This document shows positions 23,966 through 52,789 of a DNA stretch of 64,000 bases, one piece after another. The stretch's first letter is position 1. Each line of letters begins with the position of its first letter. A program made the position numbers and the translations under genes. This stretch comes from Agelas oroides (taxonomy: Eukaryota > Porifera > Demospongiae > Agelasida > Agelasidae). The notes under the pieces were generated by a model that did no database searches, was not told the origin of the DNA, and worked only from the letters and a program-made list of their open reading frames with translations. The stretch lies in contig OX422190.1 of assembly GCA_949130485.1 (NCBI GenBank), positions 6,554,361-6,618,360 of the forward strand, given 5' to 3'.

Positions 23966-24661
23966 CAGTGGCGGATCTAGAAATTTAGAAAGGGGGGTTC
24001 AGTCACTGGCGCGCGAAGCGCGCCGGAAAATTTTTGGGTTGCCACGCCCACTTTCGGTCACGTGAACGCATTTAAATAAAATATAGCTGGGAGGCCGAAC
24101 CGAGGGGTCCGTCACAAAAGAAATCTCGTACACAGTGTTGTTTTAGTTAACTATAAGCCGTTTAACTAAATACATTTTAGTATGGCCTTTTTAAAATTTA
24201 GTTAACCAAAACTACAACTAACTAAAAATTTTTGCTAAGCTGGGAACTATAACTAAAATATCCAAGAACATACAAGAAGAAACCTGTCGGCAGAAATCCA
24301 AACTGAAATCCAGAAATCCAAACTGAAATCCAGAAATCCACTGTGAAATCCACAAATCCACTCTGAAATCCGAAATCCACGTGAAATCCAGTGGATTTCG
24401 AAATCTCGTACGCCGAGGCGCGCCGTGGCGGACCCCTCGGGCCGAACTGAATATCTCGAAGCAACTCTAGGCCTAGTCAAACGTCTGGAGATCAGTAAGG
24501 AACTGATACGTGAGTGTGTAACTGTGCCTGGTTGTTGTTGCTGCATGCCACTGCTGCATAATCATTTGATGGACTCCTACAGTTATGTACGCAAAATACA
24601 TTACTAGCCGCCAAAGGGGGGTGCATTTGCATCCCCCTTACCCCCCCTAAATCCGCCACTG
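23966..24661. mobile_element. 696-bp hAT-like element, 5-bp TSD
   Basis: CAGTGGCGGATCTAG at the left, AATCCGCCACTG at the right. TSD CAGGG is exact (23961-23965, 24662-24666). The interior holds a short tandem array of GAAATCCA-type units at about 24,290-24,400. The left end matches the fragments at 12,130-12,319 and 43,346-43,418. Confidence 0.85.
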
Positions 24662-25383
24662 CAGGGGATATTTTAGCTGTGAAGCATGTCATCGTTAATA
24701 GTCTCACTCAACAGGGAGTTGCTTTAAAACTATTATGTGTAAGTAGCCACTAATTATGATTAAATGACAACTTGTTACAACTTGGTTCTGATCTGTACTG
24801 TCCTGAGTACCCAACAGACTCCCAAATGGTTTGTATCACATTGTATCATGGGAAGCCATAAGATGAAAGGCATTCCAAGGGTAACATTACCTGAATAACC
24901 CAATTTGGAGGGAAATATAAGCCAATTAGAAGGGAAATATTGATATTTCCCTCCCTGAGCCCGAGGTACAAAATCACTATAATTCACAAACACAAGCAGT
25001 ATGCAGTAGCTACCAAAACAGTCAGTCAGTATTCCACATTGGCTACCACAGTTTGCCTTCCGAAGTGCATAGCTCTGGGAAGATAGGGCTGTCCAGTGGG
25101 TTTTCTGATCACAGTGAAGATTGTGAAAGCCAGTAGTTGAGCCTCTGCAGTCGGGGTTTTACGTGAGATCTTGCAGAGACTTTCGCAAATCAAAGCAGCC
25201 CCAATTCTTGAACCCCTCCATTCTGCAAACAGTCCCAAGCACTGATTCAGTGTAATCGGCACTGAACATTTCGAAAGAACTGTCGTATTTTCATTGCTAG
25301 GGGGCTTCAATGGAGTCCCAGAAGCTCGTAGTGTCTTGGCCTTTTGTTCTGCGGCTAAAAGTCAGCAGAATCAGGATATACGT

Positions 25384-26124
25384 CAGGGGCGGATCCAGAG
25401 ATTGAAGAAGGGGGGGCATACATATAGATTGGGGATTGGTGTGGCGCGCGTAGCAAGCAGTTGTCCGTGCACGCGCGTATACTAACGGCGTGTGTCTCCG
25501 ACGGCCTCAGAAGCACTCTCACACGGTCTGAATTTCCTGGGGGAGCATGCCCCCAGACCCCCCTACAACACTGTGCATGCTCTATATACGTAGCCTCGTT
25601 CCCAGGCTTCTGAGCGACATATATACTGCAAGCGACGAATGCGCGAAGGCCTGGGAACGGAGGCTACTATATACGCGCGTGCACACGCCGTTAGTGACAG
25701 AATGTTTCCATCCATAACCTATACTGTATTTATACAGCCCTAACCCCCACACCCTAACCAATACAAATTAGTGTATAGCTTATGGATGGAAACCTTCTGT
25801 CGCTAACGGATTTTGTCGGAGACCACTACAATATTTGTGGCAACTGGACTGTAAATCAGGCGATTCATCGTATTGTCATTTCTCGGAGCCCCTTCCCTTC
25901 GGAATCAACCTTTGTGTTTGAGGCACTGCCACAGAACTGTCTCTTCAACTTTGGAGCTGCAGATTTGAGCGCTCTGTGTATGCAGGACATGAAGCAGTGA
26001 TTCGGATGTGCGCTGCGTCGGAGTAGCTACGTGCGCTAAGCGTGCGGTAAACCTCCGCGTTTCGCGCTTGCTCAGTGCCGAAGGGGGGGGCATGGGCCCC
26101 CCATGCCCCCTGGATCCGCCCCTG
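25384..26124. mobile_element. 741-bp hAT-like element, 5-bp TSD
   Basis: TIR CAGGGGCGGATCCA / TGGATCCGCCCCTG, TSD TACGT exact (25379-25383, 26125-26129). A 76-bp palindromic element is nested inside. Short ORFs inside have no supporting signal. Confidence 0.88.
25591..25666. mobile_element. 76-bp palindromic element nested in a hAT-like element
   Basis: TAGCCTCGTTCCCAGGC ... GCCTGGGAACGGAGGCTA. TSD CTATATACG exact (25582-25590, 25667-25675). Confidence 0.88.
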
Positions 26125-26713
26125 TACGTTCTCTTTTAAGCCACAAAATCTAGCTACGCGAACTATACGTAGCCTCCCAGGCTTTCCGTTCCGGATTTTG
26201 TCTCGCAGCTTTGGAGAAAAATCGGAGCTTAGCCACTATCAAATTTCCAATTAGTAGTCATTTACATCATAGTGTTGCTTAGCAACCATGATACTAGAAC
26301 ATGCCTACTGGCGGGATTCTATCGATGAATAGTGCTTCGTGTATTCCCGATAAAGCCCTAGGCTAGTAGGCATGTTCTAACTATAACGTAGAATGTAGTA
26401 ACACATTTTGCTGTGGAAATTGGATATATTATTTGTAATGCACATAAGCCTTCGCCTCAAGGCATTATTTATTTACAGGTACATTTTTCGCGGTTTTGGG
26501 ATCCTAAACATTTTACTGGTATTAAATTTTGCGATTTTCTTGTAAACATGCAAGTTCGAGCACCACCACGCGCACATGCACAGTGAGTTGCACGAAAATT
26601 GCCGAAGAAAATTCACGCGGCGAGCACTATCGATCAGCTTTATGGTTACAGCTACCGATGTTTTTCTTGTGCGGTCTGAGAGGATATCATAAATACAGGA
26701 CCCTGACACTACA

Positions 26714-27470
26714 GGGTTGGTGTAAAACCTGGACTCTGGACTGGATTATGGACTGGACTATGGACTGATTTTTGGACTGAGTTTTGGACTGAGACGCTTG
26801 ATATTACCCGGTGTAAGTGGCTAAACTGTTGTTTAAAGGACCCTGGGCCTTGGCAAAGGCATCTTAGATCATGTGACATCATATGCATGCAGCAAGAGAG
26901 TGGCTGTGCATGTGGATTGATATTAGCATTGCAAGGTCCGAGACCCATGTTGGTACGCCTACTGTAGCCAAGGCACATTTGACAATTAGTGTAGTCTATA
27001 TTCATGCAACAACAGTGTGGCTGTTGGTGTGGCTCAGGTTGCAAGATATTTGCTTAAAAGCATTGTAGGCTATGGTATGTGGCTGTAAACAGACAACAAC
27101 CTTCTTATAGCGTGGTATGATTGGTCCGTGAGTGGTATAGTCACAGTTCAGCCTTTCGGACCATCAGCCCATAGAAATCGACCCAGGTCCTCAGAGATCT
27201 TGATAAACGCACTACCTCCGCTCTTGTGAAATACCAAGAGATACTCATGCATGTCTATGCTCACTCTGCCCTCTTGAACAGAACCCAAGTCTCAGGTAAC
27301 CTGTTGTCAATTACAAAGCACACAGAGAGCAACAGAACCTCTTCTATAGCTTAGATAACTATTCGGAGTGGGAAATAGTCGTTGTGGAGCTCTGCAAGGG
27401 TCCAAAACTCAGTCCAAAAATCAGTCCATAGTCCAGTCCAGAGTCCAGAGTCCAAGTTTTACACCAACCC
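26714..27470. mobile_element. 757-bp MITE with 9-bp TSD
   Basis: Ends GGGTTGGTGTAAAAC and GTTTTACACCAACCC. The TIRs continue through GGACTGGACTATGGACTGAT-type sub-repeats for some 80 bases. TSD GACACTACA exact (26705-26713, 27471-27479). It lies within a larger stretch (about 26,470-27,715) that copy B lacks, whose ends both carry TTTTTGCGG-type sequence and may be another element. Confidence 0.88.
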
Positions 27471-27896
27471 GACACTACACGAGGTACTTCCTACCTTTCA
27501 CGAGAGAAGTGATCGCTAGGCGATTGTGAAGTCCTCAGAACAAAGACGCAATACTCAAGTACGAGTCCCTTGTTGATGCAGATATACACAGATGAGGCAG
27601 TTCGAAACGATGTGATTTATGTTTGAGGGTACAAAATTTTGTGTTTTTGTGAATTTGTCCAAAACCGCAAAAATTTCAAATGTTAGTACCCGCAAAAATT
27701 AGTCACCTTAAGGTATTAAGTCTAAGTACCACCGTGACAGTAAACTTTGCTGTTGCCTACATGATCATATGATGTAACAGCATTAGATGTATAGCAATGC
27801 ACTGTAAAAATGGTGTTTAAGTACACCCTATATGGGGTGTTTCAATAAACCCACACCCCAAAAGGTGTCAACAAACACCCTAGAGTAACACTTGAT

Positions 27897-28309
27897 GTGC
27901 CCGGCGGAAGCAAAATTTCATTGGTCCGGCTTACTGGCACTTGTACGCGAGTGTGTGCGTTAGCAAGATTAGTAGAATGTAACGTAGGGGATCTGGGGGC
28001 ATGCTCCCCCAGGTAAATTTTTTTTTTGAAATTTGATTCTCTGAGATGGCTCAAAAGCCATTTTTGGCGACGAACGCTGCAGCCAGGGCCGAACCTATGC
28101 TATTCGCGCAGCCGCGGCAAGCGACGAACGCTGCAGCTATAGGGCCGAACTATGCTACATTAGTCTGGCATCGCCGGCACTTAGCTTGCAGGCGACAAGC
28201 ACGCATATTTCCAGCCTGCACGAGCATGTGGCCGCTCGATAAATCTTGGAAAGTCTCAAAAATTGGTCCGGCCATGGCCTGAGCAACCGGACCGGCTCCG
28301 CCGGCCCTG
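27897..28309. mobile_element. 413-bp hAT-like insertion with empty site in copy B
   Basis: The right end is CCGCCGGCCCTG; the left end (GTGCCCGGCGG) is a decayed match. Flanks repeat CACTTGAT (27889-27896, 28310-28317). Copy B at about 50,172-50,182 has a single uninterrupted CACTTGATGTACCC. Confidence 0.82.
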
Positions 28310-29234
28310 CACTTGATGTACCCAAGACTAAGTGCGGGTGTTGACAAACACCAGTGTGAGGTGTTTCTCTACACCTCACATTGGTTCTAGCTTACCACAT
28401 TTTGATGAGCTCAAGTCATGAGGGAATCGGCTAAAAGAATTGGATTGTATAACAATTGTATTGGAGTTGAGTTTATAATACCCAGGTTTGTACCATCTGA
28501 GTTAGGCCAGTTCAGTGATTAATGATACCATGCACATTCGATATAAATTTAAGTTGGAATGTTAGCTGAATGTCCTACCATTCAACCAACTTGATATTCT
28601 GAATGTACAGGTAGAGTGGAGTTGATTGATGCCCAGTTTGTCTTATCTGAGGTTGGTTAGGTACCTATGAAAAACGCTTGGTGATTTATCATTTGATTTT
28701 CCAATTCCAGTTCAGCCCAGAGTAAGGTATAGGGTACAATAGAGCTAAGTAGTGTGCATTACCATCCGATTTCAACAATGATTGTTATGATATTGATACA
28801 TTATAAACAATTATTGTGATTAATATGACATGACAGAATGATACACACAACACACACAATGCAATCATCATGCACTGTCCTTAGATACATACTGTGTTAG
28901 AATCCTGCCTGCATGTGTCAGATACCAACAATGAGAGCTGAGCTCTAATGACAGAAAAAATATTTCATCATCCACACATATGTGACACTTTGCATGGTGA
29001 CAGGTGCACATGAGGCTGGGACTGAGAGATGTTCTGCTGTTTTTTCAGTTTGTGTTCACTGTTCTTGGGTATGTATTTCTTTTTTGTTGTATTTTGTTGG
29101 AGCAAATTTATTGTTTGTTCTTCTTTTTTTTTTTTGTTTTTTCAGGAGGATCATGGAGAACTTGTTTGTCTTGTGGATATACTTTTGGTTTTTCACCTTT
29201 TCTTTCTGACCCACTTAAAAGTGGCATCACTGCA

Positions 29235-29545
29235 TGTTATGATAATCTTACCTGTCCACAAGCTGCAATAGATAATACGCAAATGTGCTGCTTTATCATG
29301 TGGTCACATGTTGCCTCAGGCGTTAACTTAGGAAGATATAGCTCGAAGATTAATCACCCCACTAAACTCCTTACTGAGATAGAAGTATTTTTATTCATAC
29401 TCCACAGCTAACTTCCTTGCTGAGGTAAGATCAGTAATGATTTCATACTTCACTGCTAACTGGCTGCCTGCAGTGAGGTAAGATTACTAATCATCTTCAT
29501 AAACTAAGTCTTTGCTGAGTTTCATGGGGTACAATAACTACATTA
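29235..29545. repeat. Second arm of the inverted repeat at 22,790-23,150
   Basis: See the partner arm. The pair spans about 6.75 kb in copy A and 3.9 kb in copy B. No coding content was recognised between the arms beyond transposons. Confidence 0.65.
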
Positions 29546-30246
29546 TAGCAGTTTTTGTTGTGTCTTTTTTTTTGCATATTGAGTTGGGAATTTCTATGGG
29601 CGATAATTGACCATAAGTGGGTTAATACAGCTGCGTATATTTGAAAGTCTGGCTTCACTGTCACTTTCACACTTGTTCGCACCTACTTAGTTACCTACTC
29701 ACAGTGCAGCACAACTCGATATGCGAGAGCGACTGGACTCTCTCCCGTTTTTCGTGTGAAATTCTGGGAATTTTTTTGCTATTTAACATTCCACAGGACG
29801 CGCCGAGCGCAGAAGAATGTTATCATAGGAACGGCTCTCCACTGCGTTTCAAACTTCAACTGCCCATGGAGTGGCGTCTTAATTAAGGCAGCTACTTTTG
29901 GACTCGCTTTGGGGGCGGGACAACTTAGCCTCGCTCCCAGGCCCGAGCGAGTACTGGGAAGCGTACAGGTACCGTCTCTTGAGAATCAGGCTCCACAAGA
30001 CAAATTCCACAAGGGGACGTGGCCAAACAGCCGACATGTCAACATCAAAAAGCCAGCTATGAATATTTGCCGCGTAAACGAGTTACAAAATAATTTTTGC
30101 CGAGCGCATTAGCGCGAGGCTTTGAACGAGGGATCTATGTACATGCGTAAGTACGTTACGTGCCAGTCACGCTCAGGAATGTCAATTTGCACTCACGTGC
30201 ATGCTCAGGAACTCATGCGTCACGTGCACTAGCGAGGCGCGCGAGG

Positions 30247-30471
30247 ATGCCTAGCGATGAGGACAGGGAAGAACGGCGCTTCTTGACAATGAAGGGCGAG
30301 GAGGACAGCGCGTCTGGTCCTCCGCGAGGTACGTGTTTTGCGGAGTCGAGTGGAACGCAGCCGACGGTTGGCGACACTGAGAAAGAGAAAGCAACGAAGT
30401 CAATGTACAATAGAAGCCAAGAGGGCAAGAAGAGAACAAGAGAAAGTGCAAAAGAAGAAAGCGCGTTGTAG
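30247..30471 (+). CDS. Candidate first coding exon, conserved in both duplicates
   Basis: The frame opens MPSDEDREERRFLTMKGEED and is rich in charged residues. The counterpart at 56,251 reads MPSVEDREEQRFLTMKGGED. The only indel between them inside the shared part is 24 bp, which keeps the frame. The sequence upstream is GC-rich with CACGTG motifs, unlike the AT-rich surroundings. The copies diverge after about 30,402 and 56,380. It may be the 5' exon of the Frizzled-like transcript or a separate gene. No domain recognised. Confidence 0.35.
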   Translation: MPSDEDREERRFLTMKGEEDSASGPPRGTCFAESSGTQPTVGDTEKEKATKSMYNRSQEGKKRTRESAKEESAL

Positions 30472-30797
30472 AGAGTCTTCACAAGCCAGGTATAAATTAT
30501 ACTCACTTTTCATGTTCGATTCAACCGTAGTCCTTCTTGAGCTCTGACTAATTTTCTGACACCTGCTCCACATGGCCCACCCGCATGCGCAATACGCACA
30601 TATGCACTGGCACTGCACGGCGCGAGGCATCATGCGCATGCGTACTCCTAGTTAGACATAGCTTCGGATACACATCCGGTAGCCTCTACGTCGTCCTGGT
30701 GTGTGCACACTGTACACTGGTTTCATAATGTTCACATACGACCCGAGCGTGCTACAAGTTAAATGTGCATAGGGTTCTAGTCTGTCTGAGAGACGTC

Positions 30798-47036
<16,239 letters not shown>

Positions 47037-47555
47037 TACTGTTGCAAGTGCCAACTCAACTCAACCATAAAGAGTAGACATTTTCTTGTTAGTCTCTAAT
47101 TTGGATGAACCATGACACATTACTTATAATAATGGTTCTGTTCATCAGTATGGTTTTAGCAAACAGCATCTATTTTGGTGTTCATATGTACTAACACACT
47201 TTCTTCTCCATAGTAATTTCATGCATGATCACTTGTTTACTGCAGATCACACTTGGGAAGTAATTAGAAACATTATTCAGTCACATTACCACATTTGTAG
47301 TATTGCTGAATGTTTGATAAGGGCACGGCTCACTGAATGTGTGGATCCATCAATAATTCTCCTGATGATAACTCATTCAGTGTTATATTTAAAAAGAGGT
47401 TCTGCACAATGAAGAAAGAATGTGAAGGTAATTCAAAGTGGGAGTAAGGTATATGGCTGTTTCTTCACTGATACAGTGTGAGCACATGCATCACAAAATT
47501 TGCAGTGCTCTTCAATAACAAGCACCAAAGAACAAGAACACCTACCAGGCATAAA

Positions 47556-47694
47556 AATGAAGAGAAGGTTATCTGGTACCAACTCAGTGAGCTCGAAAAA
47601 TAACTAGCCAATGTTTTGACTGAATGCTCCAGTCGAAACGTTGGCAAGTTATTTTTCGAGCTCAAGTTGGTACCAGATAACCTTCTCTTCATTT
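47556..47694. repeat. 139-bp palindrome
   Basis: AATGAAGAGAAGGTTATCTG is matched inverted at the other end, with GAGCTCGAAAAATAACT further in. The copy in A (21,574-21,649) has lost the centre. Confidence 0.85.
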
Positions 47695-48292
47695 ATGCAG
47701 AAGCCAACTGAGAAGCCACTAAAACCTACCAGGCACTATATTAATGAGATATGCCTAGCACCATAGAATTAGGCTGAAGCATCTGCTCCACTGCCCATGC
47801 ATGGTCCAAGTAGCTTAGTGGTATAGTGGTATTCAATGGCACATGCAGTGTCTTCATTATGTCAGGTGCCTGTTTGGTGTTGAAGATCTGTACCATCTGC
47901 AAGATGCAGTACGTATGATCATGATCAATACAGACATAAATGGATATCTCATGGGACCACTTAGAACCAAAATGCACAGTTTGAGTTTCAAATTGGCAAT
48001 TTTTGGCTTATGACCTGTATGTAACAGTAATATTACTAAGATCTGGTAGGGCATAAGCATACACACATTAGGGACCCACATAGATTACATTATGGGCCAA
48101 AGTTTGAACTCAAGACTAGAGCCACCATACTCCAGAGTCAAGTTGCAACCACTGATCTAGTCCACCATGGAGTGTTCCCACACCTCCCGTTCAGTAATAC
48201 ACATAAGCGGTCTGGGAACAAGGCTACTTTTGGTTGGAATAAGATCCATCACCACAGTCTTGCTATGATGCATCACAGGAAGTCCAAGAGTT

Positions 48293-48294
<2 letters not shown>

Positions 48295-48331
<37 letters not shown>

Positions 48332-48414
48332 TAGATAGATAGATGGATGGATGGATAGTTAGATAGATAGATAGATAGATGGATGGATAGATAGATAGAT
48401 AGATAGATAGATAA
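48295..48414. repeat. (AT)n then (GATA/GGAT)n microsatellite
   Basis: TA dinucleotides followed by about 20 GATA/GGAT units. Copy A has only a short remnant at 22,253-22,275. Confidence 0.95.
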
Positions 48415-48524
48415 ATTTTTAATTTTTAACAGGCAATGCCTCATCAGCACATGTTACCCGAGCCTGAATACTGGAATCCTTAGACCTAGCTACTCTCAGT
48501 TTGTACACCCCTTTCCAGCCTAGC

Positions 48525-48568
48525 TAGCCTTGTCTCCGATTTTTCGAACGGGCATGGGGACGAGGCTA
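48525..48568. mobile_element. 44-bp palindromic element (copy B)
   Basis: TAGCCTTGTCTCCG ... GGGGACGAGGCTA. TSD CAGCCTAGC exact (48516-48524, 48569-48577). Confidence 0.85.
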
Positions 48569-49530
48569 CAGCCTAGCATGCCTAGCACTCTAATACTACT
48601 CATTCAGGGGCAAATCTAGCCAAGGTGGTGGGCCTGGAAGGAATGAAGTACATTATTTTTGTGGATTTTGCGCTGAGTGGGTCCTACATATAAATAGCAA
48701 AATTTTTCCCATGTGTAACACATGGGGAACATACAAGTGACCTGTGCCTCACTTGTCCCATGTGTACACATGAGGAGCATTTTAAGTCAGACTTAAACAG
48801 TCAGTGATTAACTTCGTCTACACTGGGGAAAGTTTAAGTCACCTGTAATTAATGTTCAAAATGAAGGGTTAGTCCAAATGTAATTAAAAACTTCAACTTT
48901 GCACAAGCAGAAACTGTTATATTATTATTATACCCCACGAGCCAAGTATGAAATGTTAGCTTGGCAAAGACTCAGTTTATGAGTACCTCATCAGGGCAGT
49001 TAGCTGTGGAGTATGAATAACAATACTTCTATCTCAGCAAGGAGTTTAGTGGGGTAATTAATCATTGTCCTATACCTATACCTCCATTCCCTGTCCAAGT
49101 TAAACCCTGAGGCAATATGTGACCACATGACAAAGCAGCAAAAAGCACATTTACGTATTATGTATTGCAGTTTGTGAACAGGTAACACTATCACACAGTG
49201 ATACCACCTTTAGAAGACAATGCTACTATCTCATCAACAACTTTAGTTCCAAATATATATATATTATTTGATGGGTGAGAAGGCAATATGGCTGGATATT
49301 GCACGAGTGTGCGGCAGTATTTTCACGAGCCGCAGGTGAGTGAAAATACAGCACAAGAGTGCCGATGGTTCTGATCTGTACTGTCCTGAGTACCCAACAG
49401 ACTCCCAAATGGTTTGTATCACATTAGATGAGATGTATAACTTGATGCATTGATAGTATTTTGTAAATCTAAAACCCTCGACAGCCAGTATCTCGGTCCG
49501 AAGACTGTGATGAACATGCGTACAGGTTGT

Positions 49531-49679
49531 GGAAAAGATTCCGGAACAGTGCTTCGCTATTACATTGACCCATCACTCAGTACAGGCACAAATTCTTCAT
49601 TTTACTAAAATGAAGAATTTGTCCCTGTACTGAGTGATGGGTCAATGTAATAGCGAAGCACTGTTCCGGAATCTTTTCC
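49531..49679. repeat. 149-bp near-perfect palindrome
   Basis: GGAAAAGATTCCGGAACAGT at the left mirrored at the right. Arms of about 70 bases, with a centre near ACTAAAATGAAG. Not seen in copy A. Probably a foldback MITE. Confidence 0.85.
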
Positions 49680-50854
49680 ACGTATTGATGCATTGATAAA
49701 CATGCGCAGGAGTCCAACATCAGCTATGCAAAGTGAGGTCATTATAAATCTAGTCCCAGTGTGCGCCGCCTATACTTCCATTACACCTACTATTTTTGTA
49801 ATAGCCATCTGAGACAACCAATGAGATTCCTAAAATGACGTTACTACATGAGAGGAAAACGTTTAAGATTACACTGTACACAGATTCAGTGTGTATTACG
49901 TAGTATAGAATGTAGTATAACACATTTTGCTGTGGAAATTGGATATGTATATTTATAATGCACATAAGGCTTCACCTCAAGGCATTATTTATGCTATTAA
50001 GTCTAAGTAGTAAACTGTGCTGTTGCCTACATGATCATACGATGTAACAGCATTAGATGTATAGCAATATATCACTGTAAAAAATTAGGTGTTTAAGTAC
50101 ACCCTATATGGGGTGTTTCAATAAACCCACACCCAAAAAGGTGTCAACAAACACCCTAGAGTGCTTTATTAACACTTGATGTACCCAAGACTAAGTGCGG
50201 GTGTTGACAAACACCAATGTGAGGTGTTTCTCTACACCTCACATTGGTTCTAGCTTACCACATTTTGATGAGCTCAAATCATGAGGGAATCGGCTAAAAG
50301 AATTGGATTGTATAACAATTGTATTGAAGTTGAGTTTACTAATACCCAGGTTTGTACCATCTGAGTTAGGCCAGTTCAGTAATTATAATGATACCATGCA
50401 CATTCGATATAAATTTAAGTTGGAATGTTAGCTGAATGTCTACCATTCAACCAACTTGATATTCTGAATGTACAGGTAGAGTGGAGTTGATTGATGCCCA
50501 GTTTGTCTTATCTGAGGTTGGTTAGGTACCTATGAAAAACGCTTGGTGATTTATCACTTGATTTTCCAATTCCAGTTCAGCCCAGAGTAAGGTATTAGGG
50601 TACAATAGAGCTATACAGAAAGGAAGCTGGCTGTCTTACAACCCACATAAGTACCCACTGAAATGACAGAACATCCATGATGGAATGAAAAACAAACACC
50701 AGATTATGAATGTACGCAAGTGTTTGATATCAAATATTTCTTGTTTCAGGGGTGTAAATGTGAGTTATATAAGTAATATGTATAGCTAAGTGGTAAAATC
50801 ACAACTGCACCTATAGGGTATCCAGAATACTCACTCCAAAATGACAACAAACAC

Positions 50855-51017
50855 CAGATTATGAATGTACACACCAAATGGAACTGTTTGATACCCATTT
50901 TGACTAGAATTACCTATTTCAGGGATGAAATTGTTAGTTATAAGTAACCGAACACTCTCTCCAAAATGACAAAATGGGTATCAAACAGTTCCATTTGGTG
51001 TGTACATTCATAATCTG
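50855..51017. repeat. Inverted repeat within a copy-B-only segment
   Basis: CAGATTATGAATGTACACAC ... complement, arms of about 48 bases. It lies in a ~680-bp stretch absent from copy A whose right end (CACCTAATTTTTAACAGTG) mirrors CACTGTAAAAAATTAGGTG at 50,078. Confidence 0.75.
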
Positions 51018-51758
51018 ATGTTTTATTTACTTGTTTCAGGAATGAAAACATTAGTTATAAGTGATCATTACGTATAAGTGTTAAAATCACCTATTTTTCA
51101 GAGCACTACTTACACTTGGGAGTATCCCCATAATTAAAGACTAAGGAGTTACAGTAACATTCTCATAAAGTGTTCAAGCTAACTCCTAGCTTGGTAACAC
51201 CCTTAGGAGTGTTACCACCCTTGGGGTGTTATACTTAAACATGCATACTAACATCCAAAATAGTGTTACACCAACACCTAATTTTTAACAGTGTATATAT
51301 AAAGTAGTGTGCATTACCATCCGATTTCAACATCAGTCACAATGATTGTTATGATATTGATACATTATAATTATTGTGATTAATATGACATGACCGAATG
51401 ATACATCGTAGATGTGGTATACTGCACTGACAGAAGTGAACTGAAACACGATTTTTGTTGTATAAGTGTACCACATCATTATCATATTACAATGAGGACA
51501 TGATTTGTTACAAGTGTATCACAATTTAGTACTTCTGGATCATGATGTGCAGCTTGCGTTTAACCATCAGTAAACACACTGAAACATGTACAAAAACTTA
51601 AAACAAAACAACATTCAATGCACAACAAAAAACCACCTAGCACAAGCTAGAGCACAAGCGGATGTTGGAATGAGCCAAAACAAAAGATAACAGTGGCACC
51701 AAAATTTATCTAGGGTACCTGGCCAGGGTACGCATGGAAATAACTCACGCACGTGCAT

Positions 51759-51908
<150 letters not shown>

Positions 51909-52789
51909 CCTTCTTAGAAAAGAAAACAACGTGAGAGAGGAAAAAAAAACAATTGGGTGTACAGTAACATCCAAACCAGAACTAAAAGCTCGGCTACACT
52001 ATAAGTTCACACTGAGGTAGCAGGTTGACTGCATCTGTCCATCAGATTTCCTGACCTCGGCAGAGAGAGAGAATCCATAAACTATAAAGTTTACATGCCA
52101 ATGCCAGCAGTCACCCAAGAATAACTTGCACACGACACACACAATGCAAACATCATGTGTTACAATCCTGCCTGCATGCGTCAGATACCAATGAGAGCTG
52201 AGCTCTAATGACAGAAAAAATATTTCATCATCCACATACAGAATGTGACACTTTTGCATGGTGACAGGTGAGGCTGGGACTGAGAGATGTTCTGCTGTTT
52301 TTTTAGTTTGTGTTCACTGTTCTTGGGTATGTATTTCTTATTTTGTGGGAGCAAATTTATTGTTTTTTCTTTGTTTTTTTTTTGTTGTTTTTTTTTTGTT
52401 TTTTTTCAGGAGGATCATGGAGAACTTGTCTTGTGGACATACTTTTGGTTTTTCACCTTTTCTTTCTGACCCACTTAAAAGTGGCATCACTGTTATGATA
52501 GTCTTACCTGTCCACAAGCTGCAATAGATAATACGCAAATGTGCCGCTTTATCATGTGGTCACATGTTGCCTCAGGCGTTAACTTAGGAAGATATAGCTC
52601 GAAGATTAATCACCCCACTAAACTCCTTACTGAGATAGAAGTATTTTTATTCATACTCCATAGCTAACTTCCTTGCCGAGGTAATGATTTCATACTTCAC
52701 TGCTAACTGGCTGCCTGCAGTGAGGTAAGATTACTAATCATCTTCATAAACTAAGTCTTTGCTGAGGTTCATGGGGTACAATAACTACA

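Noticed and set aside
28982..29411. Hydrophobic ORFs that look like a membrane protein, also at 52,258-52,527
   Set aside because: The duplicate copy has frame-breaking indels and the hydrophobicity comes from poly-T tracts.
22790..29545. Inverted arms as TIRs of one intact autonomous transposon
   Set aside because: No transposase lies between them and no TSD was found; kept only as a repeat pair.
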